Shown here: positions 1 through 11,579 of the stretch, piece by piece
How positions within the stretch are numbered: the stretch's first letter is position 1
How the letters are laid out: the number at the start of each line of letters is the position of its first letter
Assembly (NCBI GenBank): GCA_022925895.1
Contig: JAKSYS010000007.1
Coordinates: 186,001-250,000, forward strand
Length of the DNA stretch: 64,000 nucleotides
DNA from: Fragilaria crotonensis
Taxonomy: Eukaryota > Bacillariophyta > Fragilariophyceae > Fragilariales > Fragilariaceae
Direction: 5' to 3'
Made by a program: the position numbers and the translations under genes
The notes under the pieces: generated by a model
Database searches by the model: none
Seen by the model: the letters and a program-made list of their open reading frames with translations, nothing else
Told to the model about the DNA's origin: nothing

Positions 1-237
1 AAAATTTTCCATTTGCGTTCGGAAATACTCTGAAGATGCAGCATCAACATTGTTGCCATGCCTCTTGAGTAGCTTTTTGGCTTCCTTCGATAGTGACACG
101 GATGGCGCGCCCTTGTTGACAGACGAACTTCCGCCTCCAAACCCTCGCGCCGCAAAGCAAATCTGAAGGCGAGCTGCCTCCACGGTGTGGATCAAGAATA
201 CTCCGTGTACAACGATGACATAGGCGTAGATATTCAT
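1..237 (-). CDS. Partial secreted-type protein, 5' end only
   Basis: A reading frame opens with ATG at 237-235 and stays open for 79 codons to the left edge, so its 3' part is outside the window. The first 22 residues (MNIYAYVIVVHGVFLIHTVEAA) contain a hydrophobic stretch ending in a small-residue motif, which looks like a signal peptide with cleavage near VEA-A. A Gly/Ser-rich segment follows, then a basic segment (SKEAKKLLKRHG). I do not recognise the family. The start is chosen because it is the first ATG and gives a sensible signal peptide. A shadow frame exists over the same stretch, so the call rests on the uninterrupted frame and the N-terminal character. Confidence 0.5.
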   Translation of the reverse strand, partial: MNIYAYVIVVHGVFLIHTVEAARLQICFAARGFGGGSSSVNKGAPSVSLSKEAKKLLKRHGNNVDAASSEYFRTQMENF

Positions 238-940
238 CGAGAGTAGGTAATGACTGAGTGATACGGGTAGGACTCAATTGAAGTTGGGTTGATGCATCAT
301 TGAATGCCGGGGTACTCCGGGCCGGGATAGTGTTTACAGTAATGCTACGTGATGCCCTCGCATGCAATTTCCAATGGGGAGAGGGGACACGTGCTCAGGA
401 CTTACCCTTGTGTGTGAACCCACTGGTATGCCTTGAATGCGTACTCTGTAGTCCTGTGATTCCGAATACATACGAACGGGAAAAGTATGCCAAACGGGAC
501 AAAAATCATTTGGGATAGTGTGAGCACGCGAGGTGACATGTTTCTTGAGATTTCACAATAACGGCTGTCGGAGCTGCACGTGGAATTGTACAGGCTGCGC
601 GACGTACCAATATGGTCCCGGCAAGGCGGCACGGGGGGTCGGTTCCAGAATTCTGACGCGACACAGTACGGCATGAGCTGAGGACCCTCACACGGCGTGC
701 TCCGGCGTTTCGCCATGGATGACGAGAGCAAAACGTCGCATTCCGATTTGCGGACCTTTGTTAGGAACTTTGTTCGATAGGTTTGGGAAACAATCGGAAT
801 TGTACCGCATGATTGACAAAGACTTGCTAAAGAAGGTGGATCCATGTACACCTGGGAGTAGTAGCATAATGACTCTATACAATAAAGCAGATATGTACCT
901 GGTACTTGATATTGCTTCGCTGTCATCTCCATCGACATGG
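238..940. other. Intergenic, no gene recognised
   Basis: This stretch lies between the divergent-side start of the left-edge gene and the 3' end of the desaturase. Open frames here have no recognisable composition or motif and overlap each other on both strands. I see nothing else in it. Confidence 0.5.
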
Positions 941-2396
941 TTACATGGTCGGGCCATACTTCAAGAAATCAACAACGAACTCATCAGAAACGTTCTGAAG
1001 ATGTTGCAAGACTTCATAGGTTCCGACAACCAGGTCGGCCTCGTGGTACTTGACGCCCCATTCTTTGCAGAAGGATTCTACGAGCTTGTGTGCTTTTGGG
1101 AGAGAGTGGCGTGGAAGTGAAGGAACAAGTGGTGATCCACTTGATATTGAAGTCCACCGCAGAACCAATCAACGAAAGCTTGAGGAAAGCCATGACCACC
1201 AGTAATGTTTCTGGTAGTCGTGACTTGTAGCTTCCAGAAATCAGGGCGGGTGACGGCATCGTACGTCTCCATACCGTTGTGACCAAGGCCAAAGACGATT
1301 GCGAGGAACTGACCGCACGAGCAGGTCATAACCATGAAGAGGGTGAACCCGTGGAGGAAAGAAAAGCGACCGAAACCTGAGCAAACCGCAAAGACCCAGA
1401 GATAGTGAAGGGCGATAGCGGTCTTCCAAAACGGGGTATTGCAGACCCTTGATCTTCATTTCCAACGCAGCGTTTTCCGTGACCGCACCGAGCCTGTAAG
1501 CGATCTTGAAAGATTCGTTCAACCAGGACAAACGCGCCAGCAACAGGATTGGGAAGTACAAGGCGGCTTGGTATCGGATGAAGAACTTAACAAGGGCGGA
1601 GTCCTTACCATCAAGTGCAAGTTGACGGTAGGATTGTGCCTGCTTCAAGGACCACGCGAGAAGAGGCATGGTATCAATGTCTGATCACCGTCCTGTGACA
1701 GAGCTGACGAACTGTGAAGGTTAGGAACAGCGTGGTGTCCATTGTGCTTGTTCTTCCACCATTGGACGGAGTATCCCTGCATAAGATTTCCCCAGTAGAT
1801 GCCAGCCAAGTCGCCGTACTTGCGATGACGAAAGATTTGGTGGTGCAAGCAATCATGAGCCAACCAACCATTGCTGGAAGAAGAGACCCATCAATAGAGC
1901 AGCCGCAATGTGAACCGCAGTGGACTCCGAATAGTAAATCATGGCGCAAGAGAGAGCCCACAAACACTGCGTGGATATGAATTTGTAAACATAGAACCAT
2001 TTGTTTGATTTGAACATGCCCATGACAACCATCTTCGCTCTGAGATCGCGGTATCCTTTCTCGAAGTCCAGCTGTCTTTGATCCTGTGAGTGACAGACTC
2101 CGGAATGAGATCACCAATAAGGAACTTCTTCATCATGTTCTGCGATCCGGGAGCATGAAAGCAGCAAAAATGTCCGTCATATCATCTCCAGCATGAGTGT
2201 AGATCACAGCACCACCTGGATGCTCGTGCCAGTTGGAGACATCATAGACCTTATTCATGTAGACAATCCATGCATCTTCAGGAGTGCAATGCTTCTTCAC
2301 TTCCTCCCATGTGTACTTTTCGACAGTTTTGCTCATTTCGCCAGCATCCTTTCCAGATGCCTTTTTGACAACAGCGGAATCACCTCCTTTGCCCAT
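941..2396 (-). CDS. Delta-6 front-end fatty acid desaturase (frame-broken in this sequence)
   Basis: The product introduces a delta-6 double bond into C18 acyl chains at the ER, an early step of EPA/DHA synthesis. From the ATG at 2396 it has an N-terminal cytochrome b5 domain with the haem motif HPGG, then three histidine boxes: HDCLHH near 1855, HNGHH near 1750 and QVDHH near 1130. The QxxHH form of box three is typical of front-end desaturases. The stretch NLMQGYSVQWWKNKHNGHH is almost the same as the Phaeodactylum delta-6 enzyme, and the C-terminus ends GPTM followed by TAA. The coding frame changes about six times (near 2156, 2070-2110, 1870, 1682, 1424 and 1123). At least four are single missing bases, three of them clearly in C runs. 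Conservation on both sides of every break argues for sequence errors rather than a long-dead gene, but a recent pseudogene cannot be excluded. Confidence 0.9.
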
Positions 2397-4730
2397 AATC
2401 GAAGTATATGATGTACAAGTACTGTACTAATGTGATGAATATGAATCTAGGTTGAAACTCGAGACGTGTTGAATCGAGACAGAATTGTGACCTCTTCGGC
2501 CAAATGTTTTAACTCCGCACACACGTTCTCATCGGCCGTTGCCAAGAAAACCAGTCAGCCTTTCTTCCTTTCTACGCAAGATTTTTCAAGATGCCGATGG
2601 ATCCGACGAAGACGTGGCGCATCGACACTGACGACAGAGGCGAACTTGTGAAGCAGGCGCGACGAAAATAACCGTTCTTACTTAAACATCGTAGTTTCTA
2701 CTACGGCGAGGACAGCGCGATTTTTCGACTGCATGGAAAGAGGTCATCTCATTTTCGCACGCCATTACTGCTGACTTGGAACAGCCAAGGCATTGCCATC
2801 ATCAAATCTGGAGGTGGTGTTCACACATCTTCAGGGTTTCAGCAGACAAACAGGCAAATGAAAGTTTGAATTTTTCGACGCGTGGAAGGTGAAATCCTAG
2901 GATGACGCACCGTGTTATCAGGTACTCCGAGTACCTGAGTACACAGTACCAGGGGTACCGTACAAGTAGACCACACTCCGAGTAACAGACGCTGGCACGA
3001 TACTCGAGTACACGGTTCCTACACTGCGTTTCCCATACGACATCCTTCATTTTTTAACGGTACAGTACTCCAGTACAAGTACATGCAGTGCTCTATTTAG
3101 CAGAGTACGGAGTACAAATGTACTACCCCGCAAGAACTGTTTGTACGGTAGTAAAGGGACAGTATGCAAGTGAAGATTACGCAAACAGGTGCAAGTAACA
3201 GTGCACTGTTCTCTAACCGCAACACAGCGAAATTCTTATCTTGCAGTTCGCAGGTGCGTCATTTCGAATGCCAGTGCATCCGAGTACCTGGTAATCTGGT
3301 AACGCAAGATGCACCATGCACAGTAATTTGTACGGCCTCCTCGAGTACCATGGTGTTGTAAGTTGAGGCGGCTCAAAGCCTGTTCATACTTGTGAACCAC
3401 AAACCACAAAGTTTGCCCATGATGATCTTCCTGTCTTCCTACCGAGTCCTTGACTTGGGATCAATCTCGCACTATTACTGATGAAGAGCAATCTACCGTA
3501 AAGATTGGCGATGACTTGTTGTTGCTGGTAATGACGACGTCCGTAATGCGAATCTACTTGATTGGCAAATGCCAAGTTTTTGTTCGAAATTCGAATCATG
3601 TTCCGAATCATGTCAACAAATGGGAACTCCAGGATTTCGGGCCAGATACCTTAGTATTGGATACGAATGAGGTCAGTTCATAATATTTCAAACGCACTCT
3701 GCTACAATCAGAAGCTTCAAGCCACAACACAACAAGAAAATCATGTTTGCAAGAAACGCCATCATCAAGACTTCAAGTCCCCTCAGGTCCGTCATCGTGG
3801 AGTGTCCACTCGCCTCCATCAAGGCACACATGCCCATCATTGACTCTCGGCGGTCGCTGTTGCTGCAGTCGTCTTGGCACCGACTCGTAATTTCGATGAT
3901 CTTGACTGTCAGAGCTATGTTTTTAATGAACTGGATGATCCCGACCACCCTTTCCATTACTACCCCCACGCCACTGCAAATGCTGATGAGCACGTGGGAT
4001 AGGAAGCTATCGGGTCGGCTCCCGAGATTTCAATCACTACTTGTGGATTACTTCATTCGGTGAGTGCAATACATTTCGCTTGTTTTGATGTTTCAATCAA
4101 ACTCGACTATCTGGCATGAACTCGAATTTTCGGAGCGCGCGTTGACACCCATGCCATTCGAAAATCGCCTTGACAAAGCAATGCCACACGGAAAATGGAA
4201 ATCCTAGGAGGATGCATGATTTTGCACACGTTCATTCATCCTTTCGTGAGAGCCGACATCTCATTTATTTCTAACCCATGTCGTTGATCGCGTATTCAGG
4301 TCCCTTCGTCACTGGATAATGCACGCAAATCACATAGGTCCAACGAAGAACACAGACAAAAGGTATGTTACATCACGTGATATTTTCTTCTTGAATGCGC
4401 ACGCAGTGCATCCCATGCTGTGTCGAGCGGCCGCGAGGCTGCTCTTGTTAGGTTACACAGGAGCACAAACAGCATGCTAAATTGATTTGACTTTCTTTTC
4501 GAGAAGGCTTTGGATAACTCACTTGAAAGCATTCTTTACGGAAGGTTGACATCCTTCGTTCACATTATCACTCACTATTTTTTTTCTTCTTTCCAACGCG
4601 AAAGGCTGACACCAAACATCTATCTATATTTATATTGAACATAATGCAACCATTGAGTCTCTCAGTTTCAAATTAGGGACTAATGGTGATAGTAAAACAA
4701 AATTCCTTGCTTTCACATTATACTATTTCC
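2397..4730. other. Intergenic, GTAC-rich upstream region
   Basis: This is the upstream region of the desaturase. Positions 2920-3130 are dense in GTAC-containing words such as GAGTACC, AGTACTCC and GTACGGAGTAC, a theme that recurs in other intergenic regions of the window. No convincing gene was found. A weak small-protein possibility at 3820-4010 is listed among the rejected items. Confidence 0.4.
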
Positions 4731-5637
4731 CTACAATTTTGAGACACCCTCCAACACAGCATCTCTGTGAGGAGCACTGACGGCATCATGTCCATAGTAC
4801 ACATCGCAGAGGGCCCTGGTGAAGACCACCGACTGGATTCTTCCAACTCCTCCCAATGCATTCTTGTAAAGCAGCGTATCACCGCGAATGGTCAACTCCA
4901 TCTCTGCTCCCTGCACCAAGTCCACACTGGGATTTAACTTGGCAAACTCCTCCAACCTAAATGACGGCACACGCATTGTTATCATTAATGTTGTTGACCC
5001 ATAAGTCAGCATTTCAAACATTTGTGGCAAACATACACTCCCAAACAAATTGAAGTATCCACTTACGTGTGCAAGTCTTCTCCATTCATGCGTGGCTTCA
5101 AGCTTTCGCTCAAGGCATCCGTAAATTTCTGAATCGACAAGCCACGGGCCATGACAATTCGAATGGTCCTTGGATACATGGGGTCCAACAGGGCCTTCTG
5201 AATAACGTCTTTTGGTTGTCCTTTGATTCCGACATGGCCAAGGGATCCAAATAGGTACCAACAGCGTAAACCTTGACGAAACCATACTTGATACGAACTC
5301 CAGTTCCAGCCAATGTGAAACCATTGCATTGTTTTGGAAAAAGAATGCCAGTGGCCTTTTCTTTCGTGGCTCCAAGTAAGATAACATCGCCTGATGTTGG
5401 AAGAGCATCCAGCTTGCTAGACTTGGGGGTCAGTCCCAAGGTAGTAGTACTCGCAATCACAGCAAACGTCGCGAACCAGAGGGATTGATAATGATTTGCA
5501 TTCCACCCACGTTGGATCCGCACAACGACGCTGTTGTTGTTGGAGAGACCACCCGCCTCCTGTGAGGCAAGGCGACGCTGCGCCGCAACGACAATGCCGT
5601 AGTTGCGACGAAGAAAGAGACGAGCAGATGTAAGCAT
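4731..5637 (-). CDS. Chalcone isomerase-like (CHI-like/fatty-acid-binding type) protein
   Basis: The C-terminal two thirds match the chalcone-isomerase-like fold family (GTGVRIKYGFVKVYAVGTYLD, then a helical part with MARGLSIQKFTDAL, then VYYG near the end). In algae these proteins are usually non-catalytic fatty-acid-binding relatives. The first 65 residues are basic at the very N-terminus and then carry a hydrophobic segment (SLWFATFAVIAS), suggesting organelle targeting or a membrane anchor. A GT-AG intron of 110 nt lies at 4957-5066 and joins DLHT to LEEFAKLNP. One frame change near 5230 is explained by one missing G in a GGG run. The ATG at 5637 opens the only frame that reaches the domain. 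Confidence 0.72.
4957..5066 (-). other. Spliceosomal intron in CHI-like gene
   Basis: On the minus strand it starts GTAAGT and ends TTTAG. Removing it restores a continuous conserved frame across the junction. Confidence 0.75.
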
Positions 5638-6349
5638 GGTGGATAGTTGTTGTGTAGGAAACGTCGTTCGAGAGCTTCTGGGTTTGATGTGAATGTATCA
5701 AGTGTGTGAAGCGTGATGGAAACGAAACGATCCAAGATAGGAAGATAGGCCACGAGGGGGGGATCCGTTTCATCACAGATGAAGTCCTGCGTCGAGGATT
5801 TTCTTGACACCAGTTCGAAAGATATAGCTGTGACGAATCAAAAAAGGTTCCGAATCCAATTGGAAATTGGAACTGGCACTGGATTACCAGACCGGTATGT
5901 ACTAAAAAACGAAGCTGAGACTGTTGTCCAGTCTGTCCAGTGTCCAGAATCCAGACTCCACACTCCACACGCAATTCACCATCGTTTAGACGGTACTGTA
6001 GTACCTATCATACTAGTACTACTATACCAGTACCTTGGACTGTGCCCGTACAAGCGACAACACTGAAGATATAGAATGAAGATCTCGACTCGATGATCCT
6101 ATTGCCTGCACACGTATCGACACATCGACGCTATGCATATAATGGAGAGAGTGAGCGAGAGATAACTATTTCGGGATGGTCCAGGTTCTGATGTAGTGGG
6201 AAGCAGTGCGTGGCGAACCAATTTGTGTATCCTTAAGGCCTGTACCACGTACTGAACTAGCTACCCGTAGACCGTCTAACATAGATCGCATAGTATGCAA
6301 TATACAACGCTAACCTAAACGTCTAATACTTGTACATGATACACCCCCC
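5638..6349. other. Intergenic, no gene recognised
   Basis: This is the upstream region of the CHI-like gene and the downstream region of the next minus-strand gene. It contains a few GTAC-type words near 6000-6050 and 6240-6260. Nothing else is seen. Confidence 0.4.
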
Positions 6350-8520
6350 TTATTCGATGCCGTCCAAGAGATTGCCGAACTTCTTCCTGTCGAGTTTCTT
6401 CGCAATGGCCAGTCGATCACGAGCATACCACTCATCTTGGTCCATGAAACGACTATACGACCCTTCATCTTGAGTTACATCAGCTCGGAGGCTGGCGTAG
6501 AACTCTGCTTCTGTTTCCCACAGTGCAGCAGCATCATCATTGCCAACCTCCTTTGCTTCATTTGCCAACTCCAGGACTGCCTGTCTCCGACTCTTTTGGT
6601 CTTTTAGTTCTCGAACGGTATCAAAATCTTGTCGTCGCTCCGCGTCGCGAATCAGGAACTGTCGACGGACAGATTCATCAATCAGTGGTAGCAACAGAAC
6701 ATCTAGCGGACCAGGGCCTTTTCCATTTGATTCATTAGTGTTCGCACCAGCTCTGAGCACACGTGGTCGCGGGAGTTTGCCATCAAAGTTGCTTAATGTC
6801 ATTAGCGTCCGAGCCTTGTCCGAGTCGGAAAGGGAATCGTACTCATCGAGAGAGCGAACAGGATTGTCAGTAGGAAAAAGTGGCGATCGTGTTTGGGAAG
6901 AGTCTGAGGATCGCGGCTCGAAGAGCGAATCGAAGAGGGAGGTGGTGGTCCTTGGGATTCGAAGCGGTGAAGGCTCCTGCGATTGCGACTGGTTTCGAGC
7001 TTGCCCTTCAACGAGGAGTGCCAGGTCTTGATCTGGTTTCCATCGACGAAGAGTGTCCATAACATTTTCACTTTGAACTTGTGGCAATGGTGTCGCTGTG
7101 AGGCTCGCGCCGTTCCAGATATCTCGTTCAATTTGGAGTGGCACCTTGGAGGCCAATGCCATTCCAATCGCTTCATCTACGCTGCATTCCACCAAGACGG
7201 TGTTGCCACCAGAAATACCAGTATTACCGTAGTCAACAGAGTCGTCGTTGACTGAAACTTCTTCACCTGCAATCTTCGTCGTCGTTTTCGCTGTCATTCT
7301 CCGAATAATAATGGCTCCGCCCACAGCAAGAGTGCCCTCGAGAAGACTCGTGTTTTCCAAGAGTGCCCCAATGACCTGCGCCTTGCATTGATCTTCAAGA
7401 ATCTCGTTCATCAGGCCAAAGGGACTGGAGAACGGCAAGATTCCTGTCTCAATATCCTGAACTGAATCCAGCATAGGGGCATATCCCATCGCACCACGAT
7501 AGGGAGCCGAATTTGCATTTTGATTTGTTGTTGATTCAGCTATGCGATCAAGAATGGAAGCGAGGGCAGATGTGGAGGTAGATTGTCGATTTTCAAGAGC
7601 CTGCAATGTCGTTTCTGCTGTCTGCAACTGATTCAGCAAATCTGATCGTTTTTCTTCCCATTTTGCTACATCGTCTGGAAAATTCTGCCTTGCAATGGCC
7701 AATTCGTAATCCACTTCAGCCATGTCCTCTGTAAGTTCTCTGATTTGCAACTCGAGAATTCGTTTTGCCAAAATGGTACCGCCATCGCCTGAATAGGCAC
7801 TGCTATCTTGCTGCAACGAATACTTGAGTCGGAGCGCTAGATTGCCAATGCTGACGCTCCGCCCCTTCCAATCTTTGCCTCCAAATCTAGCAAACGCATC
7901 TCGCTTCCCCAAATGATATTTGGGTGCAATGTCATTCCCAGCTGCATCTCGATTTCGTAATTGTGGATCAACCGTCCATAACGACCAGGGAATATTATCA
8001 AAGAGTGACCCATCGCGATTGACAAGTAAGGGATTAAGTGTCAACAAGAGTGACTTTGATAGTGGTTTGTCTTGGACTGCAAATGACACTAGCTTGAGTT
8101 GTTGATCGTAATCGGAATCATGACACAGGGTATGGCAGCGGCAGTTCGTGCAGCATCAATGACATCCACTCCAGTCACTGACAGCATGAGGCATGGAACA
8201 GTCTTGTTTTCAGTCGTGACAAGTTGAGACTGACCGACCAAGAACACTTCCAAGAGAGAATCCTTGGGCTTTACGAGCGCATCAATTAAATCAAGGTTCG
8301 TTCGCGCCCGTTGAAAGTCTTGCCATTCTTCAAAGACAGATGATGACGAAAGTGAAAGCTGCGACGAACTGGAACCCACAAGTGTCATTGTGTGTGTTCG
8401 GATGGATAACGGCAATGGTGTGTGAATAAATGCACTGGTGCTAATGGCGGTGGACGCAATGGCACACATTAACGCTAGTAGGAGGGTTGAATCCAATCTG
8501 TAATTAGAATTCCAAACCAT
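6350..8520 (-). CDS. Putative plastid-targeted coiled-coil protein with UVR-like motif
   Basis: I start the gene at the ATG at 8520 (MVWNSNYRLD), which gives a hydrophobic signal segment ending TSAF, close to the diatom ASAFAP plastid-import motif with the essential Phe. An upstream in-frame ATG at 8577 is less suitable. The body has a long charged helical region (RELTEDMAEVDYELAI onward) likely to form a coiled coil. Near the C-terminus a helix pair, RDAERRQDFDTVRELKDQK, resembles the UVR motif of UvrB/UvrC and Clp-associated proteins. The name of the protein is unknown to me. The two open frames overlap at 8089. Restoring one C near 8113 fuses them into about 720 residues, so I treat them as one gene. 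Confidence 0.6.
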
Positions 8521-8577
8521 GATTGCTTGCTTGTCCTTGCTTGCTCGCTCGCTTATACTGAAAGTTGAAGGGTGCAA

Positions 8578-8818
8578 AGGTTGACCATAAACATGTAGAG
8601 AGAAGGGAAGAGAAGAGTGACAGTAGTATGTGCATGAACTGTTACCTTACCCTTGTGAACTGAACACTAATGTGCTTATGTGACTCGTTCTCCCGAGGTT
8701 CACAAGAGGGAATGTGAGAAGAGTGAGGACGTGCAAAGTGCAAAGATCGAAACTGAACCATTCTACTGGCACTGTGCTACTATAGATGTATTCATACTAC
8801 TAGTTTGGTACAGGTTTC
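8578..8818. other. Upstream region of the coiled-coil gene
   Basis: No gene seen. It probably holds the promoter of the minus-strand gene that starts at 8520. Confidence 0.35.
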
Positions 8819-9545
8819 GATTAGAATGCAAGGAAATGACGTCAAGCATGACGTCACAATACTGACCCTTTACGTGCTACCTACGGTGATACAGTACTCC
8901 AGTAAGACAGTAACATATGGAGAGCATGCTGAGGCCCGTTCCTATCGAAAAAATCTTCATCCAAAATCCCACCTTCATCGACGGAATTCTGAAAACAGAA
9001 TTCCGTGACACAACGATGAAGATTTCTTGCTTCCTATCGAATTTTTGCAAATTCATATCTTCATCGCTTCGTTTGTCAACGTCATAAAAATCCTCGATCA
9101 CATCATGCACACTCGCTGTCTTTTGCAACGGCACTGCTGTTGTGCTCCAATGGAATGAGCTACCAATCAGACCACTGCGACCGCTGACTTGAGGTTGTTG
9201 CATTCTTCATCTTCCTCCGGTACCTTCTCGTCTCGCTTGCCATGACGGAGCGAAGGAGGACAAACCTGCTTTTAGGACTGCGATGAAATCTTCCTCCTCC
9301 ACTAGCTATCGCCATGACCTTGTACACGTGTAATGTTGTCAAAGATGAAGGTATGAAGGTGCAGTTTTGACACATAACCTTCATCCTCGACCCCCAGGAT
9401 GATCGACGGATGAAGGAATCTCCGGGTTCCAAAACTGCGACATTTGCTGACGTGTCGGATGAAATTCCCTAAAATGGATGAAGATTTTTTTGATAGGAAC
9501 CACCCTGATTGGTACGGCCTGACGTCATTTCCTTGCATTCTAATC
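8819..9545. mobile_element. Nested foldback/MITE-like element
   Basis: Two independent pairs of inverted arms enclose this stretch. The outer arms, 8819-8844 and 9520-9545, are perfect 26-nt reverse complements. The inner arms, 8938-8963 and 9475-9500, match at 25 of 26 positions. Inside, 8981-9006 is a hairpin with an 11-bp stem and AAAA loop, nested in a further CTTCATCG/CGATGAAG pair (8973-8980 and 9014-9021). The open frames here have no coding character. A non-autonomous DNA transposon is the simplest reading. The inner arm begins GGCCCGTTCCTATCG, which resembles the candidate Harbinger end at 12972-12986. Confidence 0.7.
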
Positions 9546-9850
9546 GGATCTGGAGTAGACATCTACTGGAGTAGTAGTGTAGTTGAGCAAAAGTGTTAAA
9601 AGATCTTGTGCAACGAGATGTCAAATTTACTTTTTCTTAGGATGTTTATGTTGCGGTTTGACTCAACGTGTACTCGGAGTAGATCGTTATCTCTTCTGTT
9701 GCGAGCAAGTTAGACAATCTCCCGGTCGTGCGACAGTATTCTCTTCTGGTGACAAGCAAACAGAATAAATCTTGAACTCCCTCCGAGGAGCAGAATGTCC
9801 GCACAGATCTATGCACTTGCCGTAAGGCCACAAATGCACAAAAAGCAACA

Positions 9851-11255
9851 ATGATGGATGCTGCTCTTGAAATGCCACCCCCCTTGCAGGTGTTTGATGA
9901 CCCTCGCAATGACCCAGACAGCTTTCCCAAAGTTGATGACTTCATGCGAGCATTGCAGGATCCTGGGGAAACATCAAGGCCGAAGAAGCATGGTACCAAG
10001 TCAGGTGGTGGTGACACTGCTATTGGTAGTATGGCCATCACCACAAGCAGCGACGCAGTGATTGTGTATCCAAAGCTGATGAAAGCGTGGGACACACCAG
10101 CAAGCCAAGTTTAGTCATTTCGGAATACCAAAGCACCCAACTGATTGCAAGAAGCAACTCACTCATGCCTGCGTCGTACGTATTCGGAAGAATAGAAACA
10201 AGGCTTCTGTACCTGACAAGTTCCGAAAGTATGCTCATGAAGGCTCTGACACATTGTTTGTAATCAATCTCGATTAAGGCAATGGTGGCTTTATCATTCC
10301 ACTTTTGGCGTGCCTTGACCATTGGCGAAGCCAGAAGAAGAAGGACATTGAAAGTTGCAACCCTAAGATGCATGCCGGGTTGCAGCCAGCATCCTCCTCT
10401 TACCAGAGTTTTGCGAGTCTGTTGCAAGAATTATGTCCGAGAGAAAAGATCGCGCCATGCTGGACCAAGCATCGTGTCCTGTGTCTGCATTCTACAAGGT
10501 TGCAGCAGACAAGTTCAAGGACACATCATTCATAGCCCAGGTTCCCGACAAGTTGTCATTGATAGATGGTCACGAGACCATTGACCCCAACGATAAAGAT
10601 TGAATCATGCTAACTGGCCGTGATGGAGCATGGTTCAAGGGGGCATCTTGGGAATTGTACCTTTGTCCAAAGTACAGGAAGACTTTGGCACAATGGTGGT
10701 CCGACACGGGTGGTGGTGGTGGCGAAGTTTGAGAACTTTTAGAACTACTGCCCGATTCGCGAGAAATGGCTGGCTTGCCTACGTCTAAATGCTAGATGTC
10801 GAGGCATCTCTTCTTCTTGCGTCCAATGCAAGCTTGGCGGTTCCCAAGGAACTGCTATATGAATCGGGGTCCCAACAACCAACAGCCCATCATGGTATTA
10901 CTACTAGAAACAATACAACTCAAAAACTCAATGGTGCGGCGATGATTCAAGCAACAGAGAATGCAGCCTGAATATCAATAGAGTTGCCGATCTCATGGCT
11001 ACATTGGTGGAGAAAAGAGCAAGTACTTCCAACACTGTCATGATGGCACCAGCAACGATATCATCAAGTCCTCCTTGTATCCCCAAGAAGTGCAGTTTGG
11101 TGGAATGTCTTGATGACGTTCGCAGGCTTCGCGAGCATGAGAAGCAGATGATGGACGATGTTGGCGTTAGCCCGAATACAAAGCAGATGATCCTCAACAA
11201 AATTCAGGAAGAAAAGAAGAAAGTCATCACCAATGCTGCAAACAATGGTGCTTAG
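9851..11255 (+). pseudogene. Remnant of the Harbinger accessory (DNA-binding type) ORF
   Basis: Several short plus-strand frames follow one another with protein-like composition. They include MMDAALEMPPPLQVFDDP from 9851, a stretch AADKFKDTSFIAQVPDKLSL near 10505-10560 that ends at a TGA, a piece containing GASWELYLCPKYRKTLAQWW near 10640-10700, and a charged helical C-terminal part (DDVRRLREHEKQMMDDVG) from about 11110 to 11252. Stops and frame changes separate them. Position next to an oppositely oriented Harbinger transposase suggests the second protein of that element. I did not recognise a Myb/SANT motif, so the role is inferred from context only. Confidence 0.35.
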
Positions 11256-11579
11256 ATGTTAGGATGAATAATTGCGTGCAATAACGAAGTAAGCACGTAA
11301 TCCTTGTAGTAACAACGCTACAAAGTATAATATTCTTTTTAGCTAGTATTTATTGCTGCAAAGGATGGAGCTTAGACGTTAGGCAGTGAATGACGATGCT
11401 TCGTAGATATTAGGAGGAATAATTGAGAGCAATAACAATGAATCGAGTGCAATAACAAATTCCTCAAGTAATACTCTAGTAGTAAATCTACGAAGTGAAA
11501 TATACTTGTCCGTATGCATTGTATTCCATTGTTGTTCGTTGCATTGGCCTGCTTCTTCCACTACCATACAACTCATCAG

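Noticed and set aside
402-938. 178-codon minus-strand frame downstream of the desaturase
   Set aside because: Overlaps other frames, is Cys/Arg/Ser-rich without pattern, and has no family resemblance.
3743-4063. Possible small secreted protein on the plus strand
   Set aside because: A hydrophobic stretch followed by an acidic, Tyr/His-rich tail (about 3820-4010) appears only if one base is added, and no family is recognised. Overlapping frames on the other strand are equally open.
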